A stretch of 13,378 nucleotides of DNA from Flavobacteriaceae bacterium (GTDB lineage: Bacteria; Bacteroidota; Bacteroidia; Flavobacteriales; Flavobacteriaceae), in the NCBI GenBank assembly GCA_021151665.1, contig JAGKWW010000065.1, positions 1 to 13,378 on the forward strand. The letters run 5' to 3'. Position 1 is the first letter of the stretch. Every line of letters begins with the position of its first letter. A program made the translations under genes and the position numbers. Under the pieces are notes generated by a model. That model searched no databases, was not told the DNA's origin, and worked only from the letters and a program-made list of their open reading frames with translations. This document shows positions 8,076-13,378 of this stretch, piece by piece.

Positions 8076-8107
8076 CAAATTTACCTTTTTTTGTGTAGAT
8101 AGCACAA
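8076..8107 (-). promoter_or_regulatory. Promoter of the methyltransferase-to-terC operon
   Basis: On the minus strand TTG (8107-8105) is followed after 21 bases by TAAATTTG (8083-8076). This is an exact match to the Bacteroidota -33/-7 promoter (TTG, about 19-21 bases, TAnnTTTG). Transcription should begin near 8070, leaving a leader of about 15 bases before the ATG at 8054. It lies just downstream of the terminator of the LipL32-like gene, as expected for a new transcription unit. Confidence 0.78.
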
Positions 8108-8142
8108 CAGGGGGAGTGATATTTAGTGTTTGCCGTAAAATG

Positions 8143-8169
8143 AAAAAGGCGGTACAAAATGCACCGCCT
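8143..8169 (-). terminator. Rho-independent terminator of the LipL32-like gene
   Basis: On the minus strand the stem is aggcggtgc, loop attttg-type (five bases), then gtaccgcct, followed by five T (8147-8143). The stem is 9 bp with one G-U pair. It begins 21 bases after the stop codon (8191-8193) of the LipL32-like gene, which is therefore probably transcribed alone. Confidence 0.88.
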
Positions 8170-8190
8170 CATATCAAAGTGTAAACTTAA

Positions 8191-8877
8191 TTACTTGATC
8201 ATTTTTTCAAGCTCGTCCAAAGACTGTGCTACAACAACTCCCGGAAGTTTTACCGGTGCACCCACCTGGGCTACAAAGCTTCCCTTTACATCACCTGTTT
8301 TGTATGTTGTAAAGCAAACGCGGTACAAACCGGCAACAAGCGCTTTTTCAGGATTGCTTACTTCACTTGTAATACGCATAAGTGAGTTGTATTTGCTGCC
8401 TGAAGGCTGTGCAGGCATTTCGCTGCTGTCATCATTCTGGTCATACTTCTTCCATGAAGCTGTTTTTGCCTTCTTAAGGTCGCCTTTTGTAAAGATGCCG
8501 TCAGCCCTTTCAAGAGCGATCCACGTATCAAAATAACTGGTTTTATCCGATGCGTTTGCAGTAAAAGCAGGAGATACATAGTCAGTTTTTCCTGGCTCCA
8601 TTTTTTCAGGTACCGGCGAAGCCATACGCACACCAAGTTCAGGAGCAGCTACAGGAATCCATACGTACAGATAGTAATAGTTTTTACCGCCACGAACTTC
8701 ATCCGGCTTAGTGCCCGGCTTTATGTATCCGTAATAGCTGATAACATCGGTGTAAGGAGCACGTATTTCTTTGCCCATTACAGACTTCTTACCCATTTCA
8801 GCGCCAAATTTGTCAAGCTTCTGGCCATAAGAACACACAGCCCCAAGGATGAAAGCTGAAAGTAATAATTTTTTCAT
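8191..8877 (-). CDS. Secreted LipL32-like protein
   Basis: A 228-residue exported protein that I recognise as a member of the LipL32 family (PF12103), named for the most abundant surface lipoprotein of pathogenic Leptospira. Matches run along the length: YYGYIKPG (48-55), YYYLYVWIP (67-75), LGVRMASP (81-88), YFDTWIALER (115-124), KYNSLMRI (162-169) and GLYRVCFTTYKTGDVKGSFVAQVG (183-206, shown in part by key residues). Positions equal to those I recall as calcium ligands in LipL32 are present: D117-T118, D149-D150 and Y163. The acidic loop is much shorter than the poly-Asp loop of LipL32. The N terminus is a signal peptide with probable cleavage near SYG/Q19. C15 follows GAV, which is a poor lipobox, so lipid anchoring is doubtful. 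The gene stands alone between its own promoter region and terminator. The role is unknown. Confidence 0.87.
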   Translation of the reverse strand: MKKLLLSAFILGAVCSYGQKLDKFGAEMGKKSVMGKEIRAPYTDVISYYGYIKPGTKPDEVRGGKNYYYLYVWIPVAAPELGVRMASPVPEKMEPGKTDYVSPAFTANASDKTSYFDTWIALERADGIFTKGDLKKAKTASWKKYDQNDDSSEMPAQPSGSKYNSLMRITSEVSNPEKALVAGLYRVCFTTYKTGDVKGSFVAQVGAPVKLPGVVVAQSLDELEKMIK

Positions 8878-8946
8878 TGTTTAGGTTGATTTGTTATTTG
8901 TACCTACTCATAAGGCTTTTCGGTTTTCGCCGCACGATAAGCGCAA

Positions 8947-8970
8947 GTCAAATCTATTAAAATATTTGAC
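8947..8970. repeat. Inverted repeat overlapping the LipL32-like promoter
   Basis: Perfect 7-bp arms, GTCAAAT (8947-8953) and ATTTGAC (8964-8970), flank a 10-base AT-rich spacer (24 bases in total). The left arm lies over the candidate -7 element (8949-8956). This is the geometry of an operator for a dimeric regulator, but part of the arm sequence is also the promoter motif itself, so chance is possible. Confidence 0.5.
8949..8956 (-). promoter_or_regulatory. Candidate -7 element of the LipL32-like gene
   Basis: On the minus strand TAGATTTG (8956-8949) is an exact TAnnTTTG match 72 bases before the start codon at 8877. The -33 position (21 bases upstream) reads CTG rather than TTG, so this half is imperfect. 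It would give a leader of about 65 bases. Confidence 0.55.
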
Positions 8971-9043
8971 AGGTACACAGTTTTTTCGTTAAGTTTTTAT
9001 TAACAATAAAACTTCACCGGCTAAACATGTGCATTTAATACTC

Positions 9044-9075
9044 TTTACGTAATCCTGATATTTTGGTTACTTTTG
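9044..9075 (+). promoter_or_regulatory. Promoter of the THUMP methyltransferase gene
   Basis: TACTTTTG (9068-9075) is an exact TAnnTTTG match, with TTT (9044-9046), one mismatch from TTG, 21 bases upstream. Transcription should start near 9082, about 11 bases before the ATG at 9093. This supports 9093 over the in-frame TTG at 9063. Confidence 0.68.
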
Positions 9076-9092
9076 CAGTAAGAATTTTATCT

Positions 9093-10259
9093 ATGGCAGA
9101 AAATTTTAAAATGATCGCTAAAACTTTCTTTGGGCTTGAAGAAGTTCTGGCCAAAGAACTACAGATACTCGGTGCGCAGAATGTAGAACAGGGGGTGAGG
9201 ATGGTGAGCTTTGCAGGTGATAAAGGCTTTATGTATAAAGCCAACCTGGCGCTTCGCACGGCACTTAAAATATTAAAGCCCATTCACAGCTTTAGGGCCT
9301 ATAATGAACAAAGCCTTTATAAAGGAATGCAGTCTATAGACTGGTCGTCATACATTGATGCGGGGCAGAGCTTTGTAATTGATGTGACGCTGTTTTCGGA
9401 ACACTTTAACCATTCGCAGTTCGTGGCGCTTAAGGCGAAAGATGCCATAGTTGACCAGTTCCGCGATAAGTTTGGCAAGCGCCCAAGCATTGATAAAGAC
9501 CACCCGGACCTGCGGATAAACCTGCACATACATAACGAAACCTGTTCCGTGGCACTGGATACGTCAGGTGCCTCTTTGCACCACAGGGGATACCGCACCG
9601 CCACAAATATTGCCCCTATAAATGAAGTGCTCGCGGCGGGCATGCTTTTATTAAGCGGATGGAACGGGCAAAGCGATTTTCTCGACCCAATGTGCGGAAG
9701 CGGTACATTGCTTGCTGAAGCAGCAATGATAGCCTGCAATATCCCGGCCAATATCAATCGTCGCGAATTTGCTTTCGAAAAATGGAATGACTGGGATAAT
9801 GCGCTGTTTGACCTGGTGACCGACTCCTTACTTAATAAAACCCGGGAGTTTCACTATACCATAAAAGGATATGATAAAGCGCCATCTGCAGTTAATAAAG
9901 CCAAAGACAATATTCATAACGCGAACCTGGACGAATACGTGAAAATAGCCCAGGAAGATTTCTTCCGCACCGAGAAGGAAACCCGCGGCCCATTGCATAT
10001 GGTATTTAATCCGCCTTACGGAGAAAGGCTTGACATCGACCTGGAACGCTTTTACCGTGAGATAGGAGATACGCTCAAACAATCCTACCCGGGAACCGAA
10101 GCATGGTTTATCACCGCAAACATGGAGGCGCTGAAATTTGTGGGGCTTAAGCCTTCGCGCAAGATAAAATTATTTAACGGCAAGCTCGAAGCGCGTTTCG
10201 TAAAGTACGAAATGTATGAAGGCAGCAAGCGGGCAAAATTCAATACAGAAAATCAATAA
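9093..10259 (+). CDS. THUMP-domain SAM-dependent RNA methyltransferase (RlmL N-half type)
   Basis: A 388-residue RNA-guanine N2-methyltransferase. It has an N-terminal ferredoxin-like and THUMP RNA-binding part (about 1-155) and a C-terminal UPF0020-type catalytic domain. Catalytic signatures are LHHRGYR (162-168), motif I DPMCGSGTLLAEAAMIACNI (198-217), KGYDKAPSAV (258-267) and motif IV NPPY (306-309). The NPPY motif marks methylation of an exocyclic base amine. The protein corresponds to the N-terminal half of E. coli RlmL (RlmKL), which makes m2G2445 in 23S rRNA. The RlmK half is absent, as is usual for stand-alone members. The exact target is inferred. The first ATG of the natural frame is at 9093 (MAENFKMIAKTFFGLEE), preferred over the TTG at 9063 because of the promoter position. 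A small membrane-protein gene follows after 5 bases. Confidence 0.92.
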   Translation: MAENFKMIAKTFFGLEEVLAKELQILGAQNVEQGVRMVSFAGDKGFMYKANLALRTALKILKPIHSFRAYNEQSLYKGMQSIDWSSYIDAGQSFVIDVTLFSEHFNHSQFVALKAKDAIVDQFRDKFGKRPSIDKDHPDLRINLHIHNETCSVALDTSGASLHHRGYRTATNIAPINEVLAAGMLLLSGWNGQSDFLDPMCGSGTLLAEAAMIACNIPANINRREFAFEKWNDWDNALFDLVTDSLLNKTREFHYTIKGYDKAPSAVNKAKDNIHNANLDEYVKIAQEDFFRTEKETRGPLHMVFNPPYGERLDIDLERFYREIGDTLKQSYPGTEAWFITANMEALKFVGLKPSRKIKLFNGKLEARFVKYEMYEGSKRAKFNTENQ

Positions 10260-10264
10260 CGAAA

Positions 10265-10498
10265 ATGAGTAAAAACATAAAAGCACTGCTCTATAACTTT
10301 CTTGGCTATGCGCCTCTTTTCATCGCATTTTATTTCCTGACTGATAAATTTTCAGCGCTTACCGGCTGGTGGATACCTGTAACTGCCGCCATTGCATCTA
10401 CTATCCTTGCGCCAAGATTTCAGTTAGTTAAGTTTCAGGATGGCGAAAGGATACTTATGAAATGGATTTTCATAAAGGGAGTGAAAGAAGTTAAATAA
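10265..10498 (+). CDS. Small conserved membrane protein, function unknown
   Basis: A 77-residue protein with two hydrophobic segments (about 9-25 and 34-50). They are followed by a soluble tail, QLVKFQDGERILMKWIF, and a basic end. It starts 5 bases after the RNA methyltransferase stop codon, has no promoter of its own in the gap, and is therefore probably co-transcribed. I do not recognise a named family. The composition, with aromatic residues in the membrane segments and a short charged tail, is that of a genuine small inner-membrane protein rather than a chance frame. Confidence 0.78.
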   Translation: MSKNIKALLYNFLGYAPLFIAFYFLTDKFSALTGWWIPVTAAIASTILAPRFQLVKFQDGERILMKWIFIKGVKEVK

Positions 10499-10520
10499 CT
10501 ACTGCCCCCAAACATTTTAT

Positions 10521-10528
10521 TATATTTG
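10521..10528 (+). promoter_or_regulatory. Candidate -7 element upstream of fabG
   Basis: TATATTTG (10521-10528) is an exact TAnnTTTG match lying 34 bases before the fabG ATG. No TTG is found at the usual 19-23 bases upstream, so only this half of the promoter is supported. The expected leader is about 28 bases. Confidence 0.58.
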
Positions 10529-10562
10529 CCTCTTTACAAAATAAAACAAACTGAATACTACC

Positions 10563-11309
10563 ATGAAACTATTAGAAGGAAAAACGGCTATCATAACCGG
10601 CGCAAGCAGGGGTATAGGCCGTGGTATTGCACAGGTTTTTGCTAAACACGGAGCAAACGTGGCTTTTACATACAGCGCATCTGCAGAGGCTGCTAAAGAG
10701 CTGGAGGATGAACTGGCTTCATTTGGTATAAAGGCGAAAGGCTACCAAAGCAATGCGGCCGACTTTAACGAGGCACAAAAGCTGGTTGACGATGTTGTGG
10801 CCGAATTCGGGGCAATAGATATCCTGATCAATAATGCGGGTATTACGAAAGATAACCTGCTTATGCGCATTTCTGAGGAAGATTTTGATAAGGTGATAGA
10901 AGTAAACCTTAAGTCAGTTTTCAATATGACAAAGGCCGTCCAGAAGACAATGCTTAAACAGCGTTACGGGTCTATTATCAATATGAGTTCTGTAGTGGGA
11001 GTAAAGGGCAATGCGGGCCAGACTAACTATGCGGCTTCCAAAGCTGGAGTAATTGGCTTTACCAAGTCGGTAGCACTAGAATTGGGTTCGCGCAACATTC
11101 GTTGCAACGCAATTGCTCCGGGCTTTATTGAAACAGAAATGACCGCAAAACTTCCGGAAGACGTGGTGAAAGGCTGGAGAGAGAATATTCCGCTAAAAAG
11201 GGGTGGAACCCCCGAAGATGTAGCGAATGCTTGTATCTTCCTGGCTTCAGACATGTCGGCTTACGTGACCGGACAGGTTTTGAACGTGGATGGCGGTATG
11301 CTGACATAA
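10563..11309 (+). CDS. fabG: 3-oxoacyl-[acyl-carrier-protein] reductase (FabG)
   Basis: NADPH-dependent short-chain dehydrogenase that reduces 3-oxoacyl-ACP to 3-hydroxyacyl-ACP in type II fatty-acid synthesis; cytoplasmic, normally a tetramer. At 248 residues it has the family length. The Rossmann nucleotide-binding motif is TGASRGIGRGIA (12-23) and the structural motif is NNAG (90-93). The catalytic tetrad is N115, S143, Y156 and K160, in the contexts VIEVNLKSVF, NMSSVVG and NYAASKAG. The C-terminal PGFIETEM and the ending DGGML are characteristic of FabG rather than of other short-chain dehydrogenases. The gene is on its own: the small membrane protein ends 64 bases upstream and the von Willebrand A gene starts 43 bases downstream. 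No terminator is seen after it, so read-through into the next gene is plausible. Confidence 0.94.
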   Translation: MKLLEGKTAIITGASRGIGRGIAQVFAKHGANVAFTYSASAEAAKELEDELASFGIKAKGYQSNAADFNEAQKLVDDVVAEFGAIDILINNAGITKDNLLMRISEEDFDKVIEVNLKSVFNMTKAVQKTMLKQRYGSIINMSSVVGVKGNAGQTNYAASKAGVIGFTKSVALELGSRNIRCNAIAPGFIETEMTAKLPEDVVKGWRENIPLKRGGTPEDVANACIFLASDMSAYVTGQVLNVDGGMLT

Positions 11310-11352
11310 TCACAATTCAAACTTTACGTTTACAAATAGAATTACACGATAA

Positions 11353-13378
11353 ATGACAACATCAACGGTTTTATTGCTGATACTATCTGCTATTATAGCC
11401 ATTGCGTTGTCATTTTACCAATATTTATTTAAGGCCGGGAAGAGGAGTAAAACAAATCTTTTCCTGGCTTCTTTGCGTTTTATCAGCTTGTTTGTGATTT
11501 TTATCCTGCTGATAAATCCCGTCATTGCCCGCAAGGTTTTTGAGATAAAAAAAACGCCGCTGCCGGTACTTGTAGATAATTCACAATCAATAAAAGAACT
11601 GGGCAGGGAAGAGGCTGCTACAAAAGCGTTGGAGGCTATACTATCGGACAACGGCCTGGCCGACAGATATGATGTTCAGCCATACACTTTTGACAATCAG
11701 TTTGAAAGCGGCAGGAAGCCGGACTTTAAAGGCACCCAGACAAATCTGGACAACGCAGCCCAAAATCTTAAACAGTTGTATCGCAGTTCAACCTATCCTG
11801 TGATATTACTTGCCGATGGAAACCAAACTGTAGGCAACGATTATATTTACAGCTTCCGGGAAAACACAAAAGTGTATCCCTTGATTCTTGGAGATACCAC
11901 GGTATTTCCGGACCTGAAAGTTGGCCAGGTGAATGTGAACAAATTTGCGCTGTTGGGGAACAAGTTTCCCGTGGAGGTATTTTTACAGCATAATGGCGTT
12001 AAGCCTTTGACAGCGTCATTCAGTATTGTGCAGGGAAGCAAAACGTTGCATAAAGAATCGGTGACTTTCAACCCATCCCAAAAATCGAAGGCCGTTACCG
12101 TTTTGCTGGATGCATCAAAAGTTGGTGTACAAACTTTCAGGGCGGTAATTACATCCACTGTCAAAGAGAAGAACACCTATAACAATACAAAGAACTTTGC
12201 GGTAGAGGTAATCGACCAAAGGTCGGAAGTAGCGTTGGTGTCTTCAATAAACCACCCGGACCTGGGCGCCCTTAAGCGTGCTATAGAATCGAACAAGCAG
12301 CGCCACGTATCTATTGTGAAGCCCGGTGAGATCAAAGCTATCAGCGATTATAATGTATTAATTCTTTATCAGCCCGATGCATCGTTCAGGACGCTGTTTG
12401 AAGCGAACAAAAATGCCGGCCTGAATACACTCATCATTACGGGTACAAACGCCGATTTTAACCTTCTTAACCAATATCAGGATGTTGCGCAGTTCCGGAT
12501 GACCGGGCAGCGGGAAGATTACTCTGCAGATTACAACTCCGGGTTCAACCTTTTTTCGCAGGAAAATATTGGTTTTGAAAATTTCCCGCCACTTCTCAAT
12601 CCCTTCGGAACGGTCACTTTAAAACAAGGCACATCAATCCTTCTGCAAGCAAGAATACGCAACGTAAGGACTGACAATCCCTTATTGGTATTTGACGAAA
12701 AGGGTGGCAGGAGGAATGCTCTGTTTTTGGGCGAGAATATCTGGAAGTGGCGGGTAGAAAGCCACCTCAAAAGCAAATCATTTGAAGAGTTTGACCTTTT
12801 TACAGATAAGATAGTCCAGTTTTTATCATCAAACTCACGCCGTACGCCGCTTGTTGTAAGCCATGAAAGCTTTTATAATTCAGGTGAGCTTATCAGTATT
12901 GCCGCTCAGTTTTTTAATAAGAACTATGAGTTTGATGAAAATGCCCGCCTGACGATACAATTGAAAAATCAGTCGACAGGACTTTCAAAAACATATGATT
13001 TTTTGAAAGGTAACGGCGATTATAAAGTAAATCTCGACGGCCTCGCTGCCGGGAAGTATAGTTTCTCAGTAAAAGAAAATACTTCTAAAACAACTTACAA
13101 TGGCAAGTTTGAAGTGCTTGATTTTGAGATAGAAAAACAGTTTGTAAATCCAGACCTTCCTCGCCTTACCCAGCTTGCCGCTACAACAGGAGGAAAAGTG
13201 TTTTTTGAAAATCAGGTTTCCGATCTTATTAAAACACTAAAGGCAGACAGCTTTTTCAAAGCGACCGAAAAAGTAACGGTAAAGCGGACTCCATTAATAG
13301 ATTCTGTATGGCTTTTAGTGCTATTATGTATTTCATTGGCTACAGAATGGTTTGTCCGTAAATACAACGGGCTTCTTT
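11353..13378 (+). CDS. Membrane-anchored von Willebrand A-type protein, right end cut
   Basis: The open frame runs from ATG 11353 to the window edge: 675 codons with no stop. It has two N-terminal hydrophobic helices (about 5-26 and 36-59), a large periplasmic or extracytoplasmic part, and a C-terminal helix (about 650-665) ending EWFVRKYNGLL. This end suggests that the final base in the window begins the stop codon. A complete-looking metal-ion-dependent adhesion site is present: D75-x-S77-x-S79 (VLVDNSQSIK), T130 (GTQTNLDNA) and D155 (ILLADGNQT). Further on, NADFNLL and SINHPDLGALKRAI lie in a region resembling the glutamine-amidotransferase-like fold of bacterial BatA/VWA membrane proteins. 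The function is unknown. The start has no Shine-Dalgarno and only a weak promoter-like TACGTTTA (11325). Confidence 0.82.
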   Translation, partial: MTTSTVLLLILSAIIAIALSFYQYLFKAGKRSKTNLFLASLRFISLFVIFILLINPVIARKVFEIKKTPLPVLVDNSQSIKELGREEAATKALEAILSDNGLADRYDVQPYTFDNQFESGRKPDFKGTQTNLDNAAQNLKQLYRSSTYPVILLADGNQTVGNDYIYSFRENTKVYPLILGDTTVFPDLKVGQVNVNKFALLGNKFPVEVFLQHNGVKPLTASFSIVQGSKTLHKESVTFNPSQKSKAVTVLLDASKVGVQTFRAVITSTVKEKNTYNNTKNFAVEVIDQRSEVALVSSINHPDLGALKRAIESNKQRHVSIVKPGEIKAISDYNVLILYQPDASFRTLFEANKNAGLNTLIITGTNADFNLLNQYQDVAQFRMTGQREDYSADYNSGFNLFSQENIGFENFPPLLNPFGTVTLKQGTSILLQARIRNVRTDNPLLVFDEKGGRRNALFLGENIWKWRVESHLKSKSFEEFDLFTDKIVQFLSSNSRRTPLVVSHESFYNSGELISIAAQFFNKNYEFDENARLTIQLKNQSTGLSKTYDFLKGNGDYKVNLDGLAAGKYSFSVKENTSKTTYNGKFEVLDFEIEKQFVNPDLPRLTQLAATTGGKVFFENQVSDLIKTLKADSFFKATEKVTVKRTPLIDSVWLLVLLCISLATEWFVRKYNGLL

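Noticed and set aside
8055..8105. Longer N terminus of the class I methyltransferase
   Set aside because: The exact -33/-7 promoter lies within this stretch, so an mRNA covering the upstream start is unlikely; the start at 8054 also fits the length I expect for the family.
8159..8536. A plus-strand open frame of 125 codons over the LipL32-like gene
   Set aside because: It is antisense to a gene with strong family matches and runs into that gene's terminator region; no independent coding sign.
8815..8877. LipL32-like protein as a lipoprotein acylated at C15
   Set aside because: The residues before the cysteine are G-A-V; valine at -1 is unfavourable for signal peptidase II, whereas a cleavage near S-Y-G/Q suits signal peptidase I.
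1..13378. CRISPR arrays, insertion sequences, tRNA or rRNA genes, toxin-antitoxin or defence modules
   Set aside because: None of the expected repeats, transposase motifs, cloverleaf sequences or defence domains were seen.

Overview
The window looks like chromosomal DNA of a flavobacterium (Bacteroidota; probably Flavobacteriaceae, Flavobacterium or a close relative). The protein families and gene order fit this group. No start codon has a convincing Shine-Dalgarno sequence. Four genes or operons are preceded by an exact match to the Bacteroidota -7 element TAnnTTTG. Codon use suggests a moderately high GC content for the group. There is no sign of a mobile element, phage, CRISPR array, tRNA or rRNA.

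Layout. (1) Positions 1-4385, plus strand: the two subunits of DNA topoisomerase IV. parE is cut by the left edge and parC is complete; they end at a strong bidirectional terminator (4384-4417). (2) Positions 4430-8054, minus strand: a compact six-gene operon read right to left. It encodes a SAM-dependent methyltransferase, a ZIP metal transporter, MurQ (peptidoglycan recycling), a two-helix membrane protein (DUF6095-like), a small lipoprotein and a TerC-family membrane protein. Junctions are overlaps of 1-14 bases or gaps of 4-8 bases, and a well-formed promoter lies at 8107-8076. (3) Positions 8191-8877, minus strand: a single gene with its own terminator, encoding a secreted protein that closely resembles LipL32, the major surface lipoprotein of pathogenic Leptospira. 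(4) From 9093, plus strand: a THUMP-domain rRNA methyltransferase and a small membrane protein 5 bases behind it, then fabG, then a membrane-anchored von Willebrand A protein that runs off the right edge.

How the genes work together. ParE and ParC form one enzyme that decatenates replicated chromosomes. The minus-strand operon mixes cell-envelope recycling (MurQ) with metal traffic (a ZIP importer and a TerC-type protein, probably a Mn2+ exporter) and two small envelope proteins. It may be an envelope and metal housekeeping unit, but no shared pathway is evident. FabG belongs to type II fatty-acid synthesis.

Most of the window is housekeeping. The most unusual item is the LipL32-like protein. 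It keeps the family core and the apparent calcium-ligand positions but seems to have lost the lipid anchor. An inverted repeat overlaps its promoter.
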